This document shows positions 1 through 13,786 of a stretch of 64,000 bases of DNA, in pieces (the first letter of the stretch is position 1; every line of letters starts with the position of its first letter). A program made the translations under genes and the position numbers. The stretch covers positions 286,912 to 350,911 of the forward strand of contig NW_017265165.1 in assembly GCF_001638985.1 (NCBI RefSeq), in the 5' to 3' direction. Below the pieces are notes generated by a model. It was not told the origin of the DNA and made no database searches. It worked only from the letters and a program-made list of their open reading frames with translations. The stretch comes from Phycomyces blakesleeanus NRRL 1555(-). Lineage: Eukaryota > Mucoromycota > Mucoromycetes > Mucorales > Phycomycetaceae.

Positions 1-3000
1 TACAAGTATATTCCTCATCTCCAACATCTAAAACATAGACAAAAGACCAATCGGCGAAGTCAAGATCTTTTATCCTAAAAAGTCAACCGTTACTGGTTGC
101 TTGTAACTTCCGATTTTGGTCACCGATGTCAACTCTGACACTTTTACTATAACAAAGTCAAAAGGTCAAACCCACTGGGGATCAAGGAGTATACGTAAAA
201 TCAAAGAGAGGATAAAAGATACCTTTTATTTATATGGATTGAATTGTCTTCTATAGTTTTCTAAACTAATATTACAGTATTTCTTTACACGCACTTGTTA
301 AGTCTTAATTGGGTATATCTTTCTAATATTTTGAATAAATAGGAAGGGACACAAATATAGAGAATTAAATACTTTTTATCAATACAAATATTCATGCCAT
401 TTATTTATACATTTATACATATAAAGCTAAAACTATTCAGCCCCGTTATTTGACACAAAATGCATTAGTTTTACAGCTGCAGATGGAAATATAATATATG
501 TTTTGACTATCAAAAATTGAAAGTGGACCTTGTAATATGAGGGTATATGTTAAAAGCAAATATTAACTGAAGCCTTGATTTTTTAAATGTCTAGATACAG
601 TATTAATTTTTGCCGTGTTTCGTTACAATATAATAATATAATAATAATAAATTCAATAAAAGGTAGTAAATAACACAACATAAGAAAGCGTTCAAGAGAG
701 AAAGGTATATATTGCATTAACCATACTCTAGTTTCTAATACATTGAAGTTTTTTTTTTTAATAATCAGTACAATATACTAAAAAATTATTAATACAAAAA
801 TAAAATTCAAGTTCGCCCAAAAATGGGACATGTCAAATGCATAATGAAAGATTAATTTTGACAGAGAAATGAATAGAAAAGTGAACCAATTTTCTAAGCT
901 TTCTTCGCAATAATTTTTTTGAAAGAATGCATAACGTACATTCAATTAAAAATATATCAGTAATGTGTATTGCGTTATACCATATAATAATTATTATTAA
1001 TTACACTGGTAAAAAAAGACGATTTTAGCAAGAGATTTTTCAAGACTTTCAAGCGTTTAAGATGTGTTTAAAAATGGAATTTTAATTAAGCACTAAATTT
1101 TCTCCCCTTTTTATACTCGTGTATAAATATTGAGGTATTCGGGATTGTTTATGGGTTAGTATCTCAATAATGGGAAAAGTAGATATTGTGAGAGTGTTAT
1201 TTATTAAAGAGACAAATTAATATTGTTTATATCTGCTACCATTAAAATCCCTGTAATTCAAATCCCTGTTGTGTAATGGTTGGTTTACACTGTATGAGTG
1301 TGTAGTGTACGTGTGCCTGGTGTGTAACAGTTCCGGAGATTGTTAACTTGCCAGGTTCATTAGCAAGAAAGAACCAGTGTTTGGTTGTGGGGTCTGTTCT
1401 TCACTCAATTGTGGTGTGTATACCACAAATATAAACACTTCAATTTCAATCTCTTTTTTTTTAAAAAAAAATTACTGTAGTTCAAAAGTAATGTCATGTC
1501 TTAAAGTATTCCACTTTTACCCACCATATTTTTGCAACCAATATAAAGCACCTTTTACTACTTATTCAACTTAATAGAAAAATAAAGATACTGAAATCAT
1601 TTTAAGAATGGAATAGCTTACCATTTGGTGCCTTATATATAGCCGAGCGATAACGAGACCGAAATAATTATATCTTCTTTGAATTCTTGTGAATTCTTGC
1701 CTTGCACGACGACCCTTCTGGTCATAATCTTCTTTCCGCTCTTTATTGTGTCGAATTCAAATGTCACGAGTGAATATTTCAGGTATTATACCATCATATC
1801 TCGATTGGTTAAGTGTATGTCGAAAGTTCATAACATCAGCGATCTCGATCCCACAAACAACGCTTAACCTGTAAAGAAGTTATATTTTTCAAACAATTTA
1901 GATCAGTACATCTAAAAAAACGTATAAGATTAATGATAATAAATATTGAGTAGTTGTATCATTTACCTTTAGAGACCATGGTATACCACAATTGGAATTT
2001 GTGTGCAGGGACATGGGCGAGGGCTGGGGATTTGAATAAAGATTCCAAGTGATAGCTGGAGGCACGAAGGACAATGTTTGGATGTAGTAAACTCCTTGAT
2101 CAAACAAACATCAAATCTATGTTTGTGAAGTAGCTTCCTAATTTATACACCATTGATTGGTTCATGGTATCTGATGTGAGGGGCAGAAAAGCTTTCCATG
2201 ACCAAGACATAATCTGGACCTAACTCAGTGAGAAAGTTTTGGCTATATGTCCCCTAGATTTGCATTGGTTGATACCTGAGAAGATACGAAGCTTGCAAAA
2301 CAAAGGTTGCTAGCTTGTGCAAATGATGATGTTTACATAAAAGGAAGTGGTCATTGAAGAGTCTGCTGCTTTGACCAAGGTATAAAAAGTGAAGTCGGCG
2401 ATGTTGTTGGTTCGTCTTGACGTTTGGAAAATTTCATACTCTACAGCAATAACATTCTGGGGTTGAGCTTTGAGGTTCAAAATAATACAAAACTTGACAC
2501 TGTTGAGCCTAAATCTATGCCAGCTGGAGGGGTATAGGTACCAATTCGTTACCTCTAATGTAGAATCCTCATACATGCAGTATATAATACATCTAATTCC
2601 AGCATCGATAATTACATAGCATCCACGGACTCTTTCATGCTGTTATGGAGGCAAGCCATAAACGTTGCCAATAATTTCAGTGTATATTATTATAGCCCTT
2701 CTGGACTAGGTCCTTGGGTGGTGTCTTGAGTCTACTTAAGATCAGAGATGCCAACTCTGCCGGTTTGTATCGTCCCTCAGAATTTTATCACACCGCTCTG
2801 TTGATCTTGGAAAATCTTGTTGTCCAAGTCTGCCATAACTCCCTACAGGCCGATTTTGTGTGTGGATAGTTTCTATGCTCTTCTCAAGATTGTCCGAGAC
2901 AAAATTATAGTATAAACATACATGTAGCATGACAATCAAAACGGTTAAGAGGGAAACTGTTGAATGGTGTATATCCGAGTTGTTACAGGAGTTGGGCGAT

Positions 3001-4770
3001 ATAAAAGAAGGCGAGGAAGTAGTTGTGAAGATATACTTTTGAGTTATGGTAGATAGAGCTTTGTTTGAGCCTATATTTTTCTAGGTAGGCTGTCCATATT
3101 AGAAATATTGCCATGAAGGAATTTCTATATTTCTCTTCTGCGAAGACATCTTCAAGTTGGCGAGTTGTCTGAACTTCCTTGAACGGCCCGGCCAATTGAA
3201 ATATATGCCCTGTTAGTATTATTTCGATTCGCCCCTCAGTTGCTCTTTGCCAATACATGTATTAAGTCAGCTCTAGTTGTCTTCTTTTTAAATAGAGTAA
3301 GTTATTGATTACTCGGCAGAAATTCTGGCCAAACCTCTTCTTGATGTTGGTTATGTAGGTGGGGTAAACTTTTTTGATATCTTACGTAGTAATTCTGCGA
3401 GAATTTGAGAGGAAGATTGAGGTGTATAAGGTGTTATTAAGATAAGTATCCATGCGACAGGAAACGAACTCATCACTCAGCCTTTTTTTCTGCTATCCTA
3501 AATAAGTCAGTATGGCGTCCGGTTAAGTAAAGGAAAACCTCGACAAAAAAGTTTGACTACATTAATATATTGACCGTAAGGACTCGGAACGAGTTACTTT
3601 CGTTCATTGTTTTCTAATCCACAAAGGACTATACATATGAGACTTGGACGATGCTTTTTAAAGCGTCAATGGATAAATATTATATAATAAGAGATTGGGT
3701 AGGTATATATGTTGGAGGTCAGTCAATTGAGTACTTAAAAGACTAAAAGATAAATGTGCGTAAAGCTTAAAATTCTTGCTTGTCAATCGTGCTGCATTTT
3801 ATAGAGATTATACAGCTATAAATATTTATCAAATATAACTTTGATACATGAGAATATGGTACGTGATTAACAGGATAAATATATTAATTGATGTATCTAA
3901 AGGAGATTTATCTAAAGGTACCAATCATTCAATCGTTATCTTGTAGTAGATCAAAATAAGTTTTAGACCCCTTGTATTGGTTTATTGGCCTCGATCAAGT
4001 AACCAAAGACGAGGAAGAGATCCCTTCCTACTTTACCTAACCTTTGAATAATTACTTGGCCGCTCTTATTTCTATCAAGACTTTAACTTTAATTTGAATA
4101 TGGGTTAATTACTCTGAAAGGTGTATATTTTTCGTCAAACAAGCAATTATTAAAGAGAACGGTATTGTTTTAATGGATCTTACAAAAGCAAGCTGTCTAG
4201 CTTAAGCAATAGTATCTCTATATAAAACTAAAGAAGATGTGAGCTACACGTTAAGTACAATTGAATATTATGTTTACTATGAAATCAGATAATACATTAG
4301 AATATCGATAGCTTGTGATTAAGATAAATAAAGATATATAATAAATATTAACAGTTAGAGACCGGGGATTTGTAAAAAATAAAAGTATTTAAACTGGAGG
4401 GTGGGAAAGTGCATTTTTGGCAAGAACCAGCCGTACAACCGCTTCTTTTATCCATTTAGTTCAATCACACCCAAACCATCAAGAACACCCTATAAAATTC
4501 ACCCACTTTCTTTTTTTTTCTATTGTTGTTCATTTTCAATATACTATATCATAAAAAAAGGGACAAATAAAAAATACGTCGACCCTATAAAAATCAATGG
4601 AAAACAATATGGGAATCATAGATAAACACGAAAACAAACATGTAAGTTTGAACCAAAGAACGATACCCTTTAGCCCAATACATAGGATAATAGAAAAAGA
4701 CAATTCCTCTTTTCTTTCAGTTAATAAAAAAAAACAAGCCAAAATATCCCTTGTTCTGTTGCGGAGCAGA
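1..4770. other. AT-rich intergenic stretch, no gene recognised
   Basis: I see no convincing gene here. The longest frames are under 100 codons, rely on alternative starts and match no family I know. Roughly 1900-3300 is less AT-rich than its surroundings and holds short minus-strand frames at 2310-2576 and 2983-3258, which could be remnants of a decayed gene, but no domain is recognisable. The rest is AT-rich with short homopolymer runs. Confidence 0.6.
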
Positions 4771-6423
4771 CTAGCTGAACTCCGTCTCGCTTATTTTCAT
4801 GTCATGTGGGGAAACCTTTATCTGGACTTCCTCCGTCTCTTCCTTAGAGACAAACGTAGGTATAGGGCTCATGTCATGCTTAACTATATTTCCCACGTAA
4901 GTTGGTGGCGGCTTCTTGTTCGCACTACCCATAATTTCGAGGTTAGTGAGCTTTTTTTGGGCAGCCGCGGCTACACCAGCAGCTGTTCGTTGGTGCATCA
5001 CTCCAAATTTCTGCCAGACATAGTTAAGACATTGGTCGGCTCCAGGAAGATCTTGTATCATTTTTGCAATAGTGGCGTGTGTAAAGCCATAATAATCGGG
5101 TCCAGAAGCTATTTAGATAAGAAAACAATAAATACAATACAAACGCAACAACAAAGGATCATAAACTTGTTAATTACCAGAGTTTGAGTGATCTCTGCTT
5201 CGAATTTCACTAATACAAAGGTAAGTATCGGTTTAATAGCAGCAATAGGCTTACTTTGCTTTCTTAACAATAGCTGTCCAAACACCAGTAGCAGAGTTGG
5301 CAATAATGGGTTCTTCACAATCTTCTGCAACCACTCGGAACTACTTGAGGTAAATAACCTTTTTTTCCGTCTTCTTATCCAGTCGTGCAAATTATACCTT
5401 TGGTCCCTGATCGCCGTTTTCTTCCACAGAGCAAGTGTAGACAGTGTTTGAGTCTGGGTTGACCATACTGAGATAGGTTCTGCCACCAAATAAAAGAATA
5501 AGAGCTAATGATAGAACATGTTTCAAGGTTCGTGATTTACCTGCTAACTTTGAAGCCAGGAGGCCAAATATAACGATCATTATGGTAAGAGGGGAGAGGA
5601 ACAACTCTACCAAGAGAGTGAACAGTGAGAATACCTACCCGTGCAGGTAGTTTGTATTCACCCGTCACTTCGTTTTTTTCCAAAGGTTGAACACGACGCA
5701 TCTTGGGCTCCACAGGCCCTCTGCGCATACGTTTAGGACGTGATGAAGGAACTGTCGTACCACCTTTCATGAGAGTTCCATCAGAGTGTTGAAAAGGAGT
5801 GATGTGCTCCAGGGGTGGGCTGATCGAGGTGGGTTTGTTAAATGAGATCTCGAGAGAGTGCAACTGGAGCATGCCGGCTGCTTCAGAGGGCACTGGTGTT
5901 TCTGCTACCCTCGATTTCATTAATTAGTATTTTTCTTTTTTTTTTTCACATGTCTTTTTATTACCTTGTTCTGGTTCACCCTCAGAGGCTGTACTAGCAG
6001 ATTCATCTTGACAATGATACGTATAATCTTCGTTTGAACGTCTTCCCAAACGGGCTGGATAAGGATCACTTAGCTTACAGATCCTATCCAAGAGAATGCT
6101 GTATATCTTTGTCAGTAGTTGGTATAATATAAATTTGACAGTCTTACTTTTTTTCTTTGGAAAGAAGCCGCAGTCGTTTGTTGGCGCGACTAAGCTCGCT
6201 CACCAAGTCCTCATTTTTCTATTAAAAGAAGTTCAAGAAATTAATAAAGAAAAGTTTGAAAAATAAAAGTAAATAATTCGCTTACCTCTGACATTTCCTT
6301 TAGACGCCTTTTTAATAGCCTGTATTTTTCTTTAGATGGATCTTCGGTTGGTTCGACTTTTGCCGAGGGGCATAGACCGAGGGGTTCAATGCTATTGAGC
6401 GTTTCTGCTACAGAAAGAGCCAT
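4771..6423 (-). CDS. TBRG1-like FYRN/FYRC-domain nuclear protein
   Basis: Eight exons join into about 413 codons: 6423-6286, 6218-6148, 6098-5965, about 5901-5541, 5479-5398, 5340-5255, 5209-5178 and 5108-4771. Every junction has GT-AG ends and keeps phase, which strongly supports the model. The N-terminus is a basic coiled coil (EKYRLLKRRLKEM, then NEDLVSELSRANKRLRLL, LLDRI). A basic linker (RPKRMRRG) follows. The FYRN part reads VGILTVHSLGRVV...YHNDRYIWPPGFKVSR, then SMVNPDSNTVYTC. The FYRC part contains SATGVWT, SNSASGPDYYGF and a QDLPGADQCLNYVWQKF end. This order of coiled coil, FYRN and FYRC is that of TBRG1/NIAM. FYR domains occur in chromatin proteins, so a nuclear chromatin role is inferred. 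The start ATG at 6423 precedes the coiled coil and opens the only long first exon. Which of two adjacent AGs is used for exon 4 (5901 or 5904) is uncertain. Confidence 0.85.
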
Positions 6424-7381
6424 AGGTATATATCGGTGTGTACGTGTCTATAGAAAATTGAATTGAGTTTATATTGCGGTGCCTCAGCTCATCTACATCC
6501 TTTTGTAGGAACAAAGTACACAAGCAAAGGAAGTTTATGATAAAGAAGCCAATGTAGTAGTTTGATGACTAAGTTAGAGAATATTAAAAAGGAAGAATGA
6601 ATGATGAAGAGGTGTAGCAATTTTGATGGCAATGACACGCATCCACCGCGTGCATTCACTTCTTTAGCCCCAAGAAAAATTCTGGTTTTGAGTGAATCTA
6701 TGTGAGAATGGATTACCTTTTAATAGAGTGAAGTGAAATAGGTTGTCAACAGGAGAGTAAAGAAGAGTAAGAGATTTAGGAAGGACTGCTTTCTCGGCGC
6801 TTGATACAAAGAAAAAACCAGGGGGAAAGAAGAATAATAAAAAGAGAATAGAGGAGGATGGCGAAGTAGAGAAGGATAACAAAGTGCTCTAGTACCAGCA
6901 GAGGTGAGCCTCGCCAAACATTTTTTTTGCTATTTTCCCGTAACAAGTTCTTTCCCGCTGAGTGACGTCGACAAGAAGTAGTACTTGTATGCAACACCTC
7001 CTCTCTCTCTCTCTCTCTTTCTCTCTTTCCAGTACAGATGTATCATAAAGATAATGTACCTATAATACACACACACATTCTCGGTAGACCTAGAACTATA
7101 GTTAAAATCTGGAATATCAAATATTAAAATATCAAATGTTTATAAATCCGAGGAGTTCTTTACACTGTATCTTTAAATCTCATTCTCTTTCAATAGATTT
7201 TTTTCGTTTATAAATATACACGCATATTTATATATTACTTCTTTGTAGGATCTCCGACAAAACATACATGATGGCCCGAGCGCACTCGGGACATAATACA
7301 AAGACACAAGTGACAAGAAAATGGATTCGCATTGTTTTTTATTACATAATTCATCTGAAAATAAAGCAGAGCGCTCAACCA
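6424..7381. other. Intergenic stretch with CT microsatellite
   Basis: This lies between the start of the TBRG1-like gene and the end of the ubiquitin gene. It holds a CT-rich microsatellite at about 6997-7029 and a CRE-like TGACGTC at 6963-6969, both upstream of the minus-strand FYR gene. The short minus-strand frames at 6664-6997 look low-complexity and are not supported as genes. Confidence 0.5.
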
Positions 7382-7890
<509 letters not shown>

Positions 7891-8094
7891 GGTGCTATAT
7901 ATATAGTTAATATAAGGTCGTTCATCCATATACAATTATATCCATCCATCCATATATCCATCCATCTTCCAGTATAGAACCAGATATATTATAATAGAAT
8001 CGTTATTGTGGGACCGTCGTATATTCTCTTTTGGACACATAATCCTGTATCTCTACCTTACAGTTCTTTGCCTTTGAAGGGTGGAAAGAAATCG

Positions 8095-8340
8095 CTATAC
8101 ACGGCCACTGTCCAAACTGATGAATGTTTCGGGGTCCGAATAAAGTGTTCTTTGATTGGATATCAGTGTCTTGCACCCTGCCAAAGTTGTCCACCCGATT
8201 GAGATGCACCCTGTCAAGTTTATGATGATATCAAGCATATATCTACCATGCTCTATTTTTTTTTTCAGCACAAAAATGATTACTATTGATAAAATGTTTG
8301 CTAGAATAACAGCCACAACTATACCATCCAACCAATACAT
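8095..8340 (-). CDS. Hypothetical small single-pass membrane protein (weak)
   Basis: The 81-codon frame opens with a real ATG at 8340. Residues about 6-25 (GIVVAVILANILSIVIIFVL) form a strong hydrophobic segment followed by KKK, which would fit an N-terminal signal anchor. A 36-base GT-AG intron is possible at 8246-8211. Splicing at nearby acceptors would instead lead into another frame ending at 8003 (VEIQDYVSKREYTTVPQ). I recognise no family. It sits about 200 bases upstream of the ubiquitin gene and could be chance coding in its promoter region. Confidence 0.25.
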   Translation of the reverse strand: MYWLDGIVVAVILANILSIVIIFVLKKKIEHGRYMLDIIINLTGCISIGWTTLAGCKTLISNQRTLYSDPETFISLDSGRV

Positions 8341-10169
8341 ATTGGAAAGCTTTTACCTATTTTTGGTTTAGACGAAGCTTAGAATATAAACTGCTTTGAA
8401 CGAGGCACATACTTTACTTTTAATAATAATGGAAAGTTAGAAATGTTTACGTTAATTATATTGTTAAAGCCTAATAGCAAAGAGTTTTAAATTAATTGAA
8501 GAAGCCGACAAATATAAATGTAGTATCGACTTTCCTAAAAGCTATGGTTAATGAGTGTGATTGTATTTCAGCCTTTCATTATATTTTGCTTAGTCCAGAT
8601 TTCTACTTGTCACAAGGTGGTCCCTGGAGGTTCAAGATATAACAGGAGGGGTTTGTATATTGTGCGAAGAACACTGGTCTAGAACATTGTATATGCACAT
8701 GGCGTAATCAATGTACTTTAAAACTAAGTAAAACACACACATACACACAAGGGAGGGGGTAAGCAAAGCATCATGTTAAACAGATTGCATTTTGCTTCAT
8801 TTGAAAAAGAGAAACATGATGCAAAACAAGTGTTTTCAGTTTGTCTCTAAGAGACCTGGTTAAAGTTCTATAAAGCCAGAAGGTTTTTAAATATAAAGAA
8901 GGACCCTGTTACTTTAGCGAATATGAACAGTTTCTAGGGTTTCGGTGCTTATTCTCTATCCAGACTAATGTAATAAAAGTCATATGTGAAGCAAGTAAAC
9001 ATCTTACATATATTTAAGGTTTAATCAATACCTAGTGTACGCCAATTTTAGTAAAGAAATACGTTAGAGTACAAGGAGTACTTTGAGATCTAAGAAATGG
9101 AGAGATAATATGCTTATCTAGTCTAACTAGAGTGTAATATTCTTGTAATTCCCATGTTAAAGTTTATTGCAGTACACAATCGTATGTCTTGTAGGGCAGG
9201 ATAGTTTATTCTATCATCAGTACTAATTGAACTTTTAGAAAATTCGTCGGTTGATCAGTCGATAGACATTCCCTAAAACAGCATTTTATGCTACATGTCA
9301 TTTTGTTGTATGGAGTTGTTGATAGGTTCTGATTTATTGAAAGTGTCTGAATATTTCACTTAATACTATAGATGTGCTTCTATGACTTAGTAGTGTGGCA
9401 CTTGCTTTTCACGCATTTAAAAGTATAGTTGCAAGTCTGGGATTTTTAGGTTGCGTGTATTTGCTCTTTCCTTCGAAGATAACGGCATAGATAAATGGAG
9501 CTTAGATAAAGTTACTGGAAAGTCTGACAACACAATTGCCAATGCGTTTTCTCAACTTGTGGAAAGTCACAAATCTGGTACCTGAATACTCCACTTTTGG
9601 ATTAATTTGCTTAGTCTAATCTGTATGAATGATATAAACCATAATCTTAAGCTAATTACAATAGAACAAGTTCATATATCAAGGAGTCTGAAGGAAATCT
9701 GGCTAGAAACCAATAGTTTTATTTATTAATGATCAATGATTGAATAATCACCATTCCATTCATTCTTGTCCTGCAGTATCACTTTGTGACATTCAATGCC
9801 GTTGTAAAAGAGTGGTATGTTAATGATTTTTGGAGATCTAGTTTGGACAAGAAAAAAATGAAGGATTTTAGGGTGAGAATGATTCACCTATACTGTAAAC
9901 TTCCACTATCCAGGGAAGTATTAACCGGAGGTGATCAACCGATAGTTTTTCTTTTGTCAGACAACGAGAAAAGTACATATAAATATAGATATATGTATAC
10001 TTGCTTTATTTAGGGTTTATTAAAGAGCCTTTTTTGTGAGTAGCATGTTCGTCATGTTCTTGTTTAGGTTTATGTTTATGTTTGTGGTTATATTTATGTG
10101 TATGGTTGGAGACGACTTTCTGAAATTTGCGAAAGTATGGAAGGTTCAAAGGGGAAAGGGGGATTTGCA
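8341..10169. other. AT-rich intergenic stretch, no gene recognised
   Basis: Nothing recognisable was found. There is a short CA-type simple repeat near 8732-8750. The 75-codon plus-strand frame at 9786-10013 has no ATG start and no recognisable domain. Another plus-strand frame at 10036-10221 is repetitive and overlaps the end of the kinase gene. Confidence 0.5.
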
Positions 10170-11633
10170 CTACTGGCAGCACTCAATAGACTCGAGCCAC
10201 GAGTCTTTTAATACTTGCTGAGATGTCATTCGTTTTGAGGGATCAGTATTGAGCATGTGGTATATTAAACCTTTTGGACCGTCTTCAAGAGATTCCAGTA
10301 CGTCCCAACGACCTAATTTTGCGCGTCTTTGAAGTCTTTCGCGAGCCTTTGCATTTTCCCTCTGTTCTGTAGTAGAGCACTGACTTTCTTCTGATAAAGA
10401 CCGCACCGAGCCATCCGAAATCCTTGACTCGGCATCGTCCACCATTGCACGAAACCGAAGATACCGTGAGTAACATTCGTCGTCTTCTTTCTTAGCTACA
10501 TACCAAATGTAGCTACCTGTACGCATAACCATGTAAACTATCGCACAGCTCCAAATATCAATGGGACGTGGGTCGTACTCTTTTTCGACAAATATTTCCG
10601 GGGCCATATAAGGTTCAGATCCAACCAATCCTCGACTGTACTCCACCCATCGGGCGTTTTCCTTCGGACGGAAGCAGAAAGAAGATCCAAAGTCAGTAAT
10701 TTTCAAACAACCTTTTGATGTAAAGAGAAGATTTTCTGGCTTAATATCGCGGTGAGTAACCCCCATAGTGTGCAAGTAAGCAACTCCTGATATCAGTTGA
10801 CGAAAATAACAATTGGCCTCCTCTGCAACGAGTCCGGATGGTATTTGCGAAATCTGATGAAAAAGGTCACTCCCGTCGCAATATTCCATGACTTGACAAT
10901 ACAAGAGGGATTTATCGTTGAGAGGCAAGAGATCAAATACTTGGACAACATGAGGATGATGAAGATGAAGAGCAGTAACGTATTCTGGCGTCAGTCGACG
11001 CACATAGGACTGTATCGATTCCGACCTTCTTTTCCGAAACTCCTAATATAAAATGCTTTTTCGTTGAGTTTGCTATACAAAGAGAACGATTTCAATAGTG
11101 GCTCAATTTACCTTGACTGCATAAAGGCGCGTGCTTGGAATGCATGGGTCTTGGGAGGCTATCAGCCTTACGGTACCGTAGTTTCCCTTGCCAATTATTG
11201 TCTGACATCTTCCCCATGTTTTGACAAGCGACACACCTTTGGAAGAATCTTTTCCAAGAATATTATCGATAAGTGTGCGCTCTTCTTTAAGTATTTCTTC
11301 TGGTAGTGGTCTATCCTTTGCCCAGAGATGAAAACGAGACGCGCTTGTAGTCATACGAGTAAGAAATCCATCGACAACATCGTTGATACTACTCATCCAC
11401 TTGTGGGCTGAAGACTGAGTAAGATGGTGAGTATGAGTACCATCTAAATGTATCTGGAAGCGCGGTGGCTTTTTTGAATGGGGACTTTCGAGTGTATATG
11501 ATTCCGATTTTTCACGAGTAAGTGTCGGATTAGCTATTTGTGTAGACGGGTCGGCAGACACTTGGGATCGATTCAAAGAAGAGTTCCCGGTAAACAAATG
11601 TGGGTGAGTTGGAGGTGAATATAGAACAGCCAT
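10170..11633 (-). CDS. Serine/threonine protein kinase, Hal4/Sat4-Hal5/Npr1 type
   Basis: Two exons (11633-11112 and 11042-10170) flank a 69-base GT-AG intron and give about 464 residues. The N-terminal 140 residues are polar and Ser/Thr-rich. The kinase domain has a glycine loop GKGNYGTV (about residue 146), the ATP-binding lysine in YAVK right at the splice junction (residue 174), HRDIKPENLL (catalytic Asp about 273), ITDFG (about 291) and GSEPYMAPE (about 321). The GSEPY form of the activation-loop end, and the insert before the final subdomain, are typical of the fungal Hal4/Sat4/Hal5/Npr1 group. In yeasts this group regulates ion and nutrient transporters at the plasma membrane. All catalytic residues are present. 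The specific paralogue cannot be named, and the transporter role is inferred from the family. Confidence 0.88.
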
Positions 11634-11933
11634 TTATATTTACTTTAAGGGGGAAGAGAAGAAAGAGAAGAAAGAGAAGAAAACGAGAAAGAGAGAGGGA
11701 TAAATAGAGAAAGGATGTGGTTACCATTAATTGACTTTACAAATAGCAAATATGGAGCGTTTTAAAATTTTAGGTAACTTTGCTTTATTTCCATGATTTA
11801 TTTACACCAGCAAAAGTACACAGCTGCACAGACAAAGGGTGCAGCCCAGTCAAATGCGAGCCAGTAAAGTGATCTAAAAGAAAAAAAAAAACTCCTTTTT
11901 TTCTCCCTTTGTTTTCTAATACATGTCCTTGTA

Positions 11934-13786
11934 CTATCTCTCGTCCGTTTGACCCTGATCTTCACTTGTTAAACTCTCTAAGCGCTTTCTTCTAGCCTCT
12001 CTTCTCTCTTCTTCTTCTATCTTCTCCCTCTCCTCCTCCTCTTCCTCCTCAACAGTCTTTTCTGGAAGTCCAAGCTTGGCCCGCAATGCTTGTACTTCCT
12101 TTTGTAATCTTGTCATTTTGTTATCTTTCCGGCGACTATCACTTTTCAACCGTAGAATATACTCATACGAGTGCTGTAAAAGAACAACCTTGCTCATTTG
12201 TTTAACTTCTTTCTCTTTTTGATAGCGTGCTTCTTCTTCAGCCACTTTCTCTTCTTCGACCATGGCCTCTGCGATCTCCTCTCGGAGCGAATCAAAGCTC
12301 TGCTTCAATGTGTCTCGTCGCTTTTGCTCCGCTGCCTTGTGGGCCGTGCGCCTATTTTCGATTCCAGATTGGATATTCGTAGAGAATTCAATACCTAGAC
12401 TCTTGGCCTTGCCTTCTTTGAGATGCATATAATTACTCTTTGTAGCGAGCAATGCAACAGCAGCCTCTTCGTCTATAAGGCTCATGCGTTTACCGTTGGG
12501 CTGAAGAGATGGAGATATTAACGGCTTGAGTGCCCGTGGGGAAGCTGTTACCAGTTGAGGACGAAGGCCCATTGGGGATAGAGTTGAGGAGTCCGTCGCA
12601 GTCTGGCGAGGAGAACATGAAAATGAGGTCGCTTCAGAGATTCGCCTGCGTTTAGTAGCTTTCTTGACCGAATCTTCAAGGAGAGGTGCAGGTAAGGACG
12701 GCATGTTATCGACTGCAGAGGTGGGTGTGTTAGAGGTAATTCCAGAGGACAAGTTACTGCCTCCTCCGAGGCGCATCAGCAGTGAAGGTGTTGCTGGGGC
12801 TATAAAACTTGCTTCCTTGCTTGGCTGAGGATTGAGTCTCGGTGAATAGGCGCTGGCGGAGTAGGGGATATGCTCCTGTTGATTATGACTAACAGGATGG
12901 AGATGAGGAGATTGGATAGTATTTGTGGCATTAATCTGTGGACTCGAAAGTGCAATCTTTCGGCGTAAAGACTGTGTTTTTGCAGGTATTGGTCTTATGC
13001 TGGGGGATTCGTGCGTAAATGAAGCGCGTGGACTTGGGTAGGCTGCCAGATTGGATCCTTGACCCTGTGTTTGCTGTTGATGAGCGGATCTCAATTGTTG
13101 TTGTTGCTGTTCAATCTGCGCCAACTTTTGCTGCAACAAACTCTCGGATGACGGCCGGTGGAAATGCCCGTCTGAGTTCATTGCAAATGCATGCTGCGAC
13201 GAAGGGTGAAGGGCAGGAGATGTAAGGGGGGAAAACACAGTGTTTTCTTGAACTCTCATCTGTGTGTGTGAATTATATGTCGGTAGCATAGCTGGTGACA
13301 CCAAGGGAGTGAAGAATTCCTGTAGACCTGTTAGTCTAACTGATCTGTTTGGACAGTAGGTTTATTAGACCTCCTTCCTACCTCTTCGTCTCCGTAATCT
13401 TCTAGACCATTTAAAGTTGTGCGGCCTAATGGTGTATGATAAACGGGCAATAAAGGTGCGGATGAAGATTGGGTTGCTATTTGCAAAGGTGACATGGCGT
13501 ATTCTGGATTATAACCAGTTAGCACACTACTGCTTGTGTAGGCATCTTCCCGCCCGTCAGGAGTGAGTTGTGGAATGTTATAGCCAATCTCATTTTGTTG
13601 ATGTGTGGAATTCCCGGATTGAGTTGCTTGGCAGTGATTGACATTATCTGTTGATGCATCGATAAAAGAGAAGAAGTCACCGGAATTGTCAATAGTTTGA
13701 TTGTTGTTGCATATATTATTTTCCAGGCCAAAATTAGGCTTGAATGTGCCTCCAGAATTGTCAAGATCAAAGTTTCCAAAGTCCAT
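11934..13786 (-). CDS. bHLH transcription factor, NUC-1/Pho4-like
   Basis: Exon 1 (13786-13382) and exon 2 (13319-11934) join in phase through a 62-base GT-AG intron and encode about 596 residues. Just after the splice site the protein reads EFFTPLVSPAM, a short motif seen near the N-terminus of several fungal bHLH activators. A Gln-rich stretch and a Ser/Pro-rich middle follow. The basic helix-loop-helix starts at about residue 454 (NRRTAHKAAEQKRR, with the E-box-contacting His, Glu and Arg). It continues through a Glu-rich loop to KVVLLQHSYEYILRLK and a leucine-zipper-like helix to about 556. The C-terminus is very acidic and charged. The basic region and long loop resemble Neurospora NUC-1 and yeast Pho4, which switch on phosphate-acquisition genes. 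The bHLH call is firm and the phosphate role is inferred. Confidence 0.85.

Noticed and set aside
1377..1867. Two small plus-strand frames with hydrophobic N-termini
   Set aside because: They are short, one lacks an ATG start, composition follows the AT-rich background, and no splice-supported extension or domain was found.
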